This document shows positions 1 to 6,383 of a stretch of DNA of 9,498 bases, in pieces. The notes below the pieces were generated by a model. The model saw only the letters and a program-made list of their open reading frames with translations, made no database searches and was not told the origin of the DNA. The stretch spans positions 1 through 9,498 of the forward strand of contig JAUXFR010000024.1 of the NCBI GenBank assembly GCA_030622805.1, read 5' to 3'. The position numbers were made by a program, and so were the translations under genes. This DNA comes from Anaerolineae bacterium (GTDB lineage: Bacteria; Chloroflexota; Anaerolineae; Anaerolineales; UBA4823). Position 1 is the first letter of the stretch. Each line of letters begins with the position of its first letter.

Positions 1-252
1 GGGAACCTGTTCCGCAGGGAGTGTGATACCTTCCAGTGTAAGAGATCCAGCGACTCGATACGCCACACTCGGACCTATGATATCAGCCCGGGTTTGCACA
101 TCGCGTACGATATCGACAAACGTATCACGCTCCTCTCCCGAGTCCGACACCAAGCCCTGTACGACGAGGAAAGCCCATGCCTCGTGTGGTCTATTCAGGT
201 CAGAAATCGCTAGGCTCGCTGTGAGCAAATTCCAAATATCAGGTGATTCCAT
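1..252 (-). CDS. Hypothetical protein, N-terminal 84 residues, continues beyond the left edge
   Basis: Reading leftward from ATG at 252-250 there is an uninterrupted frame to the window edge. It begins MESPDIWNLLTASLAISDLN and ends ...ITLPAEQVP. A GGAG Shine-Dalgarno element (263-260) lies 7 nt before the ATG, which supports this start. An earlier ATG at 266 is in another frame and stops after eight codons. The visible part is soluble and mixed in charge (for example RPHEAW, SDSGEERDTF, VRDVQTRAD), with no signal peptide, membrane segment or catalytic motif I recognise. It may form alpha-helical hairpins (helix-rich stretches around residues 8-35 and 45-65), but that is inference. The family is unknown, and the gene is transcribed away from everything else in the window except the secG/binding-protein pair. 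Codon use is mixed and resembles the rest of the window, unlike the GC-rich fragment at 464-592. Confidence 0.7.
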   Translation of the reverse strand, partial: MESPDIWNLLTASLAISDLNRPHEAWAFLVVQGLVSDSGEERDTFVDIVRDVQTRADIIGPSVAYRVAGSLTLEGITLPAEQVP

Positions 253-463
253 TTTTGATCTCCATAATATAGTTGACGAACTTTGTGTGATTATTTTAAT
301 TATGAACCAATACTTTCCAAATTATTTGATCATGGGGGTTTAGAAAGATTTAGCATTGAATCATTTATTTACATCATAGCACTTATTACTGCAAACTCAT
401 CAGTGAACTCATATTTACAATTGCAGTTTATCATGCGCTCCCAGAAAATTGTCTCATCCTCGC
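253..463. other. AT-rich intergenic stretch without a recognisable gene
   Basis: This is the 5' region of the leftward gene, distinctly AT-rich compared with the coding regions around it. Apart from the Shine-Dalgarno element of that gene (263-260), I see no convincing promoter pair, no RNA gene and no coding frame with a start and ribosome binding site. The rightward frame open across 283-585 changes abruptly in composition near 455 and is not credible as a gene. The AT-rich/GC-rich junction near 440-460 looks like a recombination or decay boundary. Confidence 0.6.
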
Positions 464-592
464 CGCGTCCTCTTCTGCACCGAACGCTACGGCGCCCGCG
501 CCCTCATGGTCGACTCCCAGGGCAACGGTTACTACACCACCATCCAATCCGCCATCGACGCCGCCAACCGCCAACTGCTCACTGACCACTGA
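464..592 (+). pseudogene. Orphan C-terminal fragment of an unknown, very GC-rich gene
   Basis: In the frame ending at TGA 590-592 the stretch reads RVLFCTERYGARALMVDSQG (464-523) and continues NGYYTTIQSAIDAANRQLLT to ...DH-stop. Of 42 sense codons from 464 to 589, 34 end in C and 37 end in G or C. This extreme bias is typical of a real gene in a C3-rich genome and unlike the neighbouring genes. The frame is open back only to a TGA at 404-406, has no ATG, and upstream of about 455 the sequence becomes AT-rich, so the 5' part of the gene is gone. I do not recognise the family. It is a short alpha/beta-looking tail with 'LMVDSQGNGYYT' as its most distinctive motif. Probably a transferred or rearranged remnant; alternatively a conserved repeat unit scattered in this genome. 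Confidence 0.5.
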
Positions 593-600
593 CCACTAAT
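580..600. repeat. Short heptamer tandem repeat CACTGAC at the end of the gene remnant
   Basis: CACTGAC occurs twice in direct succession (580-586 and 587-593), followed by a degenerate third unit CACTAAT (594-600). The repeat spans the stop codon of the remnant at 464-592, giving the frame its ...LLTDH end. Two and a half copies is small. Heptamer tandem repeats are known from several bacterial lineages as unstable intergenic elements, and this may be a short copy of one. Confidence 0.45.
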
Positions 601-636
601 AATTAAAAACATTTTTTTCTATTCGTTTTTTCGCGG

Positions 637-679
637 AACGAACAACCTTTGCTGCTATATGAACGGTCAGTTAACGAAC
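637..679 (+). promoter_or_regulatory. Direct repeat AACGAAC upstream of the transglycosylase promoter
   Basis: The heptamer AACGAAC occurs at 637-643 and again at 673-679, 36 bp apart start to start (between three and four helical turns). The second copy ends 11 bp before the -35 box at 691. Position and spacing would fit an activator or repressor binding on one face of the DNA, but a pair of 7-mers can arise by chance and no regulator is known here. Confidence 0.25.
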
Positions 680-690
680 GTACTGATATA

Positions 691-719
691 TTGACACCCA
701 ATTTAGCCTGCGTTATAGT
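691..719 (+). promoter_or_regulatory. Near-consensus sigma-70 promoter for the lytic transglycosylase gene
   Basis: TTGACA (691-696, six of six consensus bases) is followed by exactly 17 bp and TATAGT (714-719, five of six). Transcription would normally begin about 7 bp after the -10 box, that is at about 725-728, coinciding with the ATG at 727-729. The mRNA would therefore be leaderless or have a leader of one or two bases. This agrees with the absence of any Shine-Dalgarno sequence before that ATG (GTGCAACGC precedes it). The box positions also rule out an upstream TTG at 649 as the start on this transcript. Confidence 0.75.
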
Positions 720-726
720 GCAACGC

Positions 727-3201
727 ATGAGTGGATCAAAATCCGATCCATGCTGCACGGATCGCTCTATCTCGCTTTACAAATATGGCGCGTTGGTCCT
801 TCTTCCAATATTCCTGAGCCTGGTGCTGACAAGCTGCGCATTACCCGCCCAGATCTCAGAAGTGATCGCTACTGATGTGCCAACTGCCATAAGCCCACCT
901 ACCCAGACGCCTTTCCCCACATTCACTCCCATCCCTACACCAACGCCGACCCCAATTCCAGCGCTGCGAATTCAGAGTGCAGAAAGCGCGCTGGTTATCG
1001 GAGACTGGGATACCGCTGAAGACGAATTCAGAGATGCTCTTCAGAGTAGTGACGAGGGAGAAATTCAAAGCGCTGCGATGATGGGTTTGGCACGCGAGCA
1101 GTTCCTTTCCGGGAATTATTATGGTGCCGTTCAGGATATTGAGACCCTGATCCAGGGATTCCCCAACAGCAGGGAATTACCCCAGGCGTATTTCTTCCTG
1201 GCCCAGGCGCATTCATCTCTCGACCATTATGGAGAAGCCGCGCAGGCATATCAACGATATCTGGAAGTACGACCCGAATTGATAGACGCTTATGTCTTAG
1301 ATTGGAAAGGTGATGCGCTTTTCTCTACCGGTGATTATCCGGGGGCGGCGAGCGATTATCAGGCTGCGCTGCAGTACTCAAGCCTGCTGGATCAGGATTG
1401 GGTTGAACTGAAACTGGCGCGCGCCCTTGCGCTTTCCGGTGAGTATCAGACGGCGCTTGACCTGTACGATACGGTGTTCTACCGGACGCAGAATGATCAT
1501 ACCAAGGCGTTGATAAACTTACGTAAAGGGCAGATCTATCAATTGCTGGGGCAGCCAGAACTGGCTGCTGCAGTTTACACAGACGCGGTAAATAACTATC
1601 CTACCGCTTATGAATCCTACTCGGCGTTGGTGGAGTTGGTCGATGGGGGGGTACCGGTAGACGAACTGCAACGCGGAATTGTGGATTATTACGCAGGGCA
1701 GTATGGGGTTGCACTGGCAGCTTTTGACCGGTACCTGCAGGCAGAACCCGCCGATCCGGCGACCGCGCTGTATTTCAGCGGACTTGCCCATCGAGCATCA
1801 GGCAGCTATGAAACTGCCGTGGCGCAGTGGGAGCGGATTACCCAGGGATATCCAGACCATCCTTATTGGGACGACGCCTGGGAGCAGATGGCTTACACGC
1901 AGTGGGCTTATCTGGATCAATATACATTGGCGATCGATAATCTGTTGGATTTTGTCACGATCGCCTCCGGGCATGAGCGCTCCGCCGAATTCCTGTTTGA
2001 TGCCGCATTGGTCGCTGAAATTGCTGGTAATCTGGACCAGGCCGCCGAACTATGGGGACGGGTTGCTGCGTTTTATCCAGCCTACGAGAACGCGTCGAGG
2101 GCGCGATTTCTGGCCGGAATCACCTTATTCCGGCTGGGTAGATATTCTGATGCGCTCGCTAATTTCCAGATGTTGAGTACAGAAGCGGCCTCGCTCGATA
2201 ATAAGGCTGCAGCTTTTCTTTGGATCGGTAAGGTTCAGCAGGAGACAGGAGATGAGGGTGCAGCCCGTTTAAGTTGGGAGAAAGCCGCTAACCTGGATCC
2301 GACGGGATACTACAGCGAACGGGCACGAGACCTGATGTTTGGTCGCGAGCCGTTTGAATCGCCCAAGGACTATGATCTGGTCGTTGATTGGGATAGAGAA
2401 CGAGAGCAAGCCGAGCAATGGCTGCGGTCTAAATTTATCCTCCCTGAAAATTTAGATCTCACCGGACCAGGTCCTCTGGCGAACGATCCACACATGATTC
2501 GTGGGAACGAGTTATGGGCGCTGGGAATGTACACCTCGGCCCGAAATGAATTTGAAGCATTGCGTGTATCTGTTCAATCCGATCCCGAGCTCACGTACCG
2601 GCTGATGAATCATATGCTCGAGCTTGGCATCTATCGGTCAGCGATCTTCGCCGCCCGCCAACTGCTCGATCTTGCCGGGATGGATGACGCCTCAACAATG
2701 AGTGCGCCTCCGTATTTCAATCACATCCGCTTTGGAACATATTATTCAGACCTGGTCATCCCCATTGCACAGGAATACAATTTTCATCCATTGTTGTTGT
2801 TCAGTGTAATCCGTCAGGAAAGTCTGTTTGAGAGTTTTGTGCGCTCCTCTGCGGAAGCCAGCGGTTTGATGCAGATTATGCCGGGAACGGGCGCGGATAT
2901 TGCCAGGAACATGGGCTGGCCGGCAGATTACCGGACCGAAGACCTGAATCGTCCGATCATAAACCTCACTTTCGGTGCGGAATATCTTGATAAGCAGAGG
3001 AATTTGTACAGTGGAAATCTATACACTGCGCTGGCTGCATACAATGGCGGACCCGGCAATGCCCGTGAATGGTTAAAACTTGCTCCCCATGATTCGGACC
3101 TGTATGTGGAATTGATCCGGTTTTCAGAAACGCGCTCTTATATCCAGCGCATTTACGAAATACACAATCTCTATCGATTGCTGTACAATAGAACTCAATA
3201 A
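727..3201 (+). CDS. TPR-containing lytic murein transglycosylase, lipoprotein (Slt-like)
   Basis: The 824-residue product is an exported enzyme predicted to cleave the MurNAc-GlcNAc bond of peptidoglycan with formation of 1,6-anhydroMurNAc. Residues 19-37 form a lipoprotein signal ending in lipobox LTSC (Cys37), so the mature protein should be lipid-anchored. A Pro/Thr-rich linker (about 46-76, TPTPTPTPIP) leads into many degenerate TPR-type helical hairpins (about 80-650, e.g. GDYPGAASDYQAAL, GEYQTALDLYDTVF, GRYSDALANFQML). The C-terminal SLT domain (about 680-815) has IRQES with catalytic Glu698, GLMQIMP (713-719), AYNGGPGN (771-778) and ETRSYIQRI (801-809), the family-1 signature set. The layout resembles E. 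coli Slt70, whose helical superhelix precedes the SLT domain. ATG 727 is chosen over an in-frame TTG at 649 because the promoter at 691-719 would lie inside the longer reading and because it places the signal peptide properly. Confidence 0.93.
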   Translation: MSGSKSDPCCTDRSISLYKYGALVLLPIFLSLVLTSCALPAQISEVIATDVPTAISPPTQTPFPTFTPIPTPTPTPIPALRIQSAESALVIGDWDTAEDEFRDALQSSDEGEIQSAAMMGLAREQFLSGNYYGAVQDIETLIQGFPNSRELPQAYFFLAQAHSSLDHYGEAAQAYQRYLEVRPELIDAYVLDWKGDALFSTGDYPGAASDYQAALQYSSLLDQDWVELKLARALALSGEYQTALDLYDTVFYRTQNDHTKALINLRKGQIYQLLGQPELAAAVYTDAVNNYPTAYESYSALVELVDGGVPVDELQRGIVDYYAGQYGVALAAFDRYLQAEPADPATALYFSGLAHRASGSYETAVAQWERITQGYPDHPYWDDAWEQMAYTQWAYLDQYTLAIDNLLDFVTIASGHERSAEFLFDAALVAEIAGNLDQAAELWGRVAAFYPAYENASRARFLAGITLFRLGRYSDALANFQMLSTEAASLDNKAAAFLWIGKVQQETGDEGAARLSWEKAANLDPTGYYSERARDLMFGREPFESPKDYDLVVDWDREREQAEQWLRSKFILPENLDLTGPGPLANDPHMIRGNELWALGMYTSARNEFEALRVSVQSDPELTYRLMNHMLELGIYRSAIFAARQLLDLAGMDDASTMSAPPYFNHIRFGTYYSDLVIPIAQEYNFHPLLLFSVIRQESLFESFVRSSAEASGLMQIMPGTGADIARNMGWPADYRTEDLNRPIINLTFGAEYLDKQRNLYSGNLYTALAAYNGGPGNAREWLKLAPHDSDLYVELIRFSETRSYIQRIYEIHNLYRLLYNRTQ

Positions 3202-3205
3202 AATT

Positions 3206-4903
3206 TTAGGGGACTGGCGTGGGTGTCTCAGATGTCTCCAGCGTTCTGCGTGCCAGTAAGAACCAGTCTGATATTGTATTGAAACGATCCTGCATGGTAA
3301 AAACTGGCCCCATCTGGACCCCCTGCACATGCTCATCTACACCATACGAATAAACGGGATTGAACAGCGGCAGCGCAGGCATTTCCTGTGTAAAACGCAC
3401 CTGGAAATTCCGGTACCATTTGCGCCGTGAAGTAAAATCTACGTCCACGCGCGCCTTTTCGATATATTCGCTTGCCTGGCGGTCATCCCACATGGCGTAG
3501 TTTTGTCCACCAGTGGTTTGTGCTTGATGCCAGAATGGATAAGGATCTGGATCGGGGCATGGACCCAGGTTTAGATTTACCAGTGCAGTGTCAAAATTAC
3601 GTGGTTCCAGATAATCGTTGACCAATTCTTCCTGCGAAACAGAACGCAGCACCGCCTTAACACCAATTTTCTCCCAGTCTTTTCTAATGGAGTTAGCAAT
3701 TGAACTAAACGGTTCTTCGTCCTGGTAAACAAGCTCGAACGCCAGTGCGACACCCTCTTTAGCACGTACGCCTCCGCCGCCGGCGGGGATTGTATAATCG
3801 GCTTCTTTGAGTATCTTTACAGCGCCATCTAGATCGTAGGGGATTTTCTCAATCCCTTCATAATATGCCCAGGTACCAGATAATATGGGTCCGTGTGCGA
3901 TAATCCCCTGTCCATCCAATATCTCATTGATGATCTTTTGCCGGTTGATACCCATCAGCAGGGCTCTGCGGACTTCCGACTCTTGAAAGAACGGCAGTGA
4001 TGGATCATCCAGGTTGAGATACACGAGAGAGAGCTGCGGCATGCGACCTGAATAAAGATTAAGACCCGGTTCTTGCAGTGCATCAGAGAGGATTTCAGCA
4101 TCGACACGACTGATCCCCATTACCTCTTCCTGCTGATAGGCGTCAAACGCTGTTGGTAGATCCGGGTAATAAAGGAAGATGATTTCTTCAATGAAAGGTA
4201 CATCGCCATAATACGCATCGAAGATACTTAATAGTACGCCCTCAATGTTGCCCTGTTCGGTTAGCAGCCGCTGAAATTGGTATGGACCGCTGCCAATCGG
4301 GTTTAAATTAAAATCCGCATTTACAATTTCTTCAGCGCTTAGTCCATCCAGCAGGTGTTGAGGAACCACCCCGAATGTCAGGTAATCTAAAAACGGTGCA
4401 AATGGCTCAGGCAGGCGGAACTGGAGGTTATTATCATCGAAAATCACAATCTCGACCTGATCCCAGAATGCCTGTATGTCTTCTGGAATCGGCATGCCAT
4501 CTTCACGCATCAGATCGATTGTGAAGAGCACATCTTCGCTGGTGACCGGGTCTCCGTCATGCCAGGTTGCGTTTGCACGGATGGAAACGTTATAAACCGT
4601 TCCATCTTGCGAAATCCCCCAGGACTCCACCAGGTCACCCCGGGGGACACCGCGCTCATCAAACCGGATGAGTGCGCTGTACAGCAGGCGGTTGATGTCC
4701 TGGTCAGTGGGGTTGGAGTAATCCAGCAGCGGGTTTAGACGTCCAAACTTGCCAATCAGTGCTTCTGTATATAAGCCCCCCGTAACAGGTTCTGGCTCGG
4801 GATCAACACCGGGCAGGATTGTCGGTTGCTGACTGACCAACAAGACGCCGATAGCGACCAGTGCCAGTACTACGATCAGGATTTGCCAGCGCAGCTTTTT
4901 CAT
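3206..4903 (-). CDS. ABC transporter substrate-binding protein, family 5 (peptide/nickel/oligopeptide type)
   Basis: The 565-residue protein matches the SBP_bac_5 (DppA/OppA/NikA-like) family by length and motifs: an early LNPLLDYSNPTDQDINRLLY region (56-75), WHDGDPVTSEDV (114-125, the conserved WHDG-P-TAEDV block), GSGPYQF (204-210) and a later VRRALLMGINRQKI segment. It would capture peptides or similar solutes outside the membrane for an ABC importer. The N-terminus MKKLRWQ plus hydrophobic 8-23 is a signal peptide or signal anchor. No Cys follows, so it is not an obvious lipoprotein, and the E/P-rich stretch 32-40 looks like a tether. It ends in TPTPVP. No permease or ATPase gene is adjacent. 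It lies downstream of secG on the same strand (90 bp gap with a hairpin) and ends 4 bp from the convergent transglycosylase gene. No clear Shine-Dalgarno precedes its ATG. Substrate cannot be named. Confidence 0.9.
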   Translation of the reverse strand: MKKLRWQILIVVLALVAIGVLLVSQQPTILPGVDPEPEPVTGGLYTEALIGKFGRLNPLLDYSNPTDQDINRLLYSALIRFDERGVPRGDLVESWGISQDGTVYNVSIRANATWHDGDPVTSEDVLFTIDLMREDGMPIPEDIQAFWDQVEIVIFDDNNLQFRLPEPFAPFLDYLTFGVVPQHLLDGLSAEEIVNADFNLNPIGSGPYQFQRLLTEQGNIEGVLLSIFDAYYGDVPFIEEIIFLYYPDLPTAFDAYQQEEVMGISRVDAEILSDALQEPGLNLYSGRMPQLSLVYLNLDDPSLPFFQESEVRRALLMGINRQKIINEILDGQGIIAHGPILSGTWAYYEGIEKIPYDLDGAVKILKEADYTIPAGGGGVRAKEGVALAFELVYQDEEPFSSIANSIRKDWEKIGVKAVLRSVSQEELVNDYLEPRNFDTALVNLNLGPCPDPDPYPFWHQAQTTGGQNYAMWDDRQASEYIEKARVDVDFTSRRKWYRNFQVRFTQEMPALPLFNPVYSYGVDEHVQGVQMGPVFTMQDRFNTISDWFLLARRTLETSETPTPVP

Positions 4904-4914
4904 GGATTAGAGAA

Positions 4915-4953
4915 CAGAAAAGGGGGCTCAGCGGTTCTACCGTGAGGCACCCC
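4915..4953 (-). terminator. Imperfect GC-rich hairpin plus T-tract between secG and the binding-protein gene
   Basis: On the minus strand, GGGG (4953-4950), CTC (4946-4944) and CGGT (4942-4939) can pair with ACCG (4935-4932), GAG (4929-4927) and CCCC (4926-4923) around an AGA loop, with small bulges, followed by TTTTCTG (4921-4915). It sits after the secG stop and before the next ATG, so it could end secG transcripts or attenuate read-through into the binding-protein gene. The bulges make it weaker than the hairpin at 8431. Confidence 0.5.
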
Positions 4954-4962
4954 AGTTTTCAG

Positions 4963-4982
4963 TACAAATTTGCTTATTTGTA
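4963..4982. repeat. Perfect inverted repeat TACAAAT-6 nt-ATTTGTA
   Basis: TACAAAT (4963-4969) and ATTTGTA (4976-4982) are exact reverse complements separated by TTGCTT. The dyad lies 11 bp downstream of the secG stop codon and about 60 bp upstream of the binding-protein ATG. Half-site spacing of one helical turn or a little more fits a dimeric repressor operator. It could also be a minor RNA hairpin. No regulator gene is nearby. Confidence 0.4.
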
Positions 4983-4993
4983 GGATCCCGGAA

Positions 4994-5218
4994 TTATCCA
5001 GCAACCTTAACAGTCATTATTGTCAACATAAAAAATAAAATACTCAGACCAACTGTAACCCAGAATAACGTCTTTTCAATTCCTCGACGGGCGGTAAATA
5101 CGCCTCCCATGTCTCCACCTGTTAGACCGCCTAAACCAGCGCCTTTACTCTGCAGGATTACACTCAGAATCAGAGTAATTGACGTTATAATCAGTGCAAT
5201 ATCGAGATAAACCTCCAC
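4994..5218 (-). CDS. secG: Protein-export membrane protein SecG
   Basis: SecG is the small third subunit of the SecYEG translocon and assists SecA-driven protein export. The 74-residue product starts MEVYLDIALI, has a first membrane helix at about 4-21, the family's QSKGAGLGGLTGGDMGGVF loop (23-41) and ARRGIEKTLF before a second membrane helix at about 51-70. That motif block is diagnostic. A longer in-frame ATG exists at 5245, but an ideal AGGAGG (5229-5224) lies 5 nt before GTG at 5218, inside that longer reading, so the GTG start is preferred. With the ATG start the protein would carry a charged MFKPHQEVR extension. The gene has a promoter at 5307-5279 divergent from the PHP gene and is followed by the solute-binding protein gene on the same strand. 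Confidence 0.92.
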   Translation of the reverse strand: MEVYLDIALIITSITLILSVILQSKGAGLGGLTGGDMGGVFTARRGIEKTLFWVTVGLSILFFMLTIMTVKVAG

Positions 5219-5278
5219 ACGAACCTCCTGATGTGGTTTAAACATTCTGTATTTTATAAGATTTTTTTAAACAGGGCG

Positions 5279-5307
5279 ATTATACCTTTCGTTTACTATT
5301 TAGTCTA
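5279..5307 (-). promoter_or_regulatory. Predicted sigma-70 promoter of secG
   Basis: On the minus strand TAGACT (5307-5302, four of six -35 bases) is separated by 17 bp from TATAAT (5284-5279, perfect -10). Transcription would start near 5272, giving a leader of about 54 nt that contains the AGGAGG site of secG. The promoter occupies most of the 65-bp space between secG's upstream ATG and the divergent PHP gene, so the two genes' control regions overlap. Confidence 0.6.
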
Positions 5308-5310
5308 GAC

Positions 5311-6375
5311 ATGCATGAGATCGTTATTAATCTTCATATGCACACCATCTATTCGGATGGATTTGGCACCCACAAAACGATTGTTGACGCGGGTCTGAAA
5401 ACCGGTATCGACGCCGTAATAGTGACGGATCACAATGTATGGGTGAACGGTCCGGAAAAGTATTATCATGATGGCGAGCGGCGCATTCTGATGCTGGTTG
5501 GTGAAGAAGTGCATGACAGGCAGCTTCTCCCACAGAAGAATCATCTGCTGGTTTTTGGGGCGAATCAAGAAATGGTGCACCATGCAGCCGATCCACAAAA
5601 CCTGATCGATGAAGTCCGTCGAGCGGGTGGATTAAGTTTCATTGCTCATCCCTCTGATCCTGCTGAGCCGGCTATCAACGAGGTTGATCTCTCATGGGCT
5701 GATTGGGCAGTTACCGGTTTCACAGGGATCGAGCTGTGGAACGCTATGACCGAATTGAAATCTTTGATACGAACCAAACTCCATGCCGTATTTTATGCGT
5801 TTAATCCGAAGCTTGTCGCACGAGGACCGTTGCCCGAAGTAATTAAACGATGGGACCAGCTTCTGTCACAGGGTGAGCAGGTTGTTGCAATCGGCGGTTC
5901 GGATGCACACGCATTCGAGTATAGCTTGGGCTTCATTCAGCGAGTGATTTACCCTTACGAGTTCCATTTTAGAGCTGTCAACACGCACCTGCTGCTGGAA
6001 AAACCTCTTACTGGGGATTTGAAGGCAGACCGGCTGATGATCCTGGATGCATTGAAGAACGGGCATGCTTTCATCGGGTATGATCTCCCGACAGAAACGC
6101 GCGGATTTAGATTTGTCGCACACGGTAAAGACGAGCGTGTTTCAATGGGAGACCGGGTTTCGGCTCATATGGGGGTCACTTTCCAGATAAAGCTTCCTTT
6201 TAAGACCGAATGCCACCTGCTGAAAGATGGTATTACTGTCAAAACATGGACGAAAAGCCGGAATTGTACTTATATAACGTCTGAACCGGGTGTATACCGT
6301 GTCGAAGCTTATTTACAATACCTTGGAAAACGACGGGCATGGATCTTCAGTAATCCAATTTACGTGATCAAATAG
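5311..6375 (+). CDS. PHP-domain metal-dependent phosphoesterase-like protein
   Basis: The 354-residue cytosolic protein carries the four motifs of the PHP fold: NLHMHTIYSDG (7-17; His9, His11, Asp16), VTDHN (38-42; Asp40, His41), GEEV (64-67), IAHP (111-114; His113) and GGSDAH (195-200; Asp198, His200). All usual metal ligands appear intact, so it should be an active metallo-hydrolase, probably a phosphoesterase; the substrate is unknown. Residues about 265-354 form an all-beta-looking C-terminal domain (VTFQIKLPF, YITSEPGVYRVEAYLQY), as in stand-alone CehA/McbA-like PHP proteins rather than DNA polymerase PHP domains or histidinol phosphatase. The ATG is only 6 nt before the family's beta-1 strand and lacks a Shine-Dalgarno; a weak TACTAT -10 at 5294 would give a very short leader. 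It lies 8 bp upstream of uvrB in what looks like one operon. Confidence 0.88.
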   Translation: MHEIVINLHMHTIYSDGFGTHKTIVDAGLKTGIDAVIVTDHNVWVNGPEKYYHDGERRILMLVGEEVHDRQLLPQKNHLLVFGANQEMVHHAADPQNLIDEVRRAGGLSFIAHPSDPAEPAINEVDLSWADWAVTGFTGIELWNAMTELKSLIRTKLHAVFYAFNPKLVARGPLPEVIKRWDQLLSQGEQVVAIGGSDAHAFEYSLGFIQRVIYPYEFHFRAVNTHLLLEKPLTGDLKADRLMILDALKNGHAFIGYDLPTETRGFRFVAHGKDERVSMGDRVSAHMGVTFQIKLPFKTECHLLKDGITVKTWTKSRNCTYITSEPGVYRVEAYLQYLGKRRAWIFSNPIYVIK

Positions 6376-6383
6376 GATAATGA

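Noticed and set aside
23..343. Rightward frame of 106 codons at the left end
   Set aside because: It is antisense to the leftward partial gene over its first 230 bases, has no ribosome site, and has the codon pattern expected of a shadow frame.
283..585. Rightward frame of 100 codons across the AT-rich/GC-rich junction
   Set aside because: It reads the GC-rich part out of the biased frame (PRPLLHRTLRRPRPHGR), spans a composition break, and has no Shine-Dalgarno.
601..632. T-rich tracts considered as a terminator
   Set aside because: There is no stable stem before them and no intact upstream gene that would need one.
649..726. N-terminal extension of the transglycosylase from a TTG start
   Set aside because: The near-consensus promoter lies inside it, there is no ribosome site before 649, and the signal peptide is correctly placed from 727.
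3777..3786. GC palindrome CCGCCGGCGG
   Set aside because: It lies inside the binding-protein gene, where it encodes part of a glycine run; no T-tract or regulatory context.
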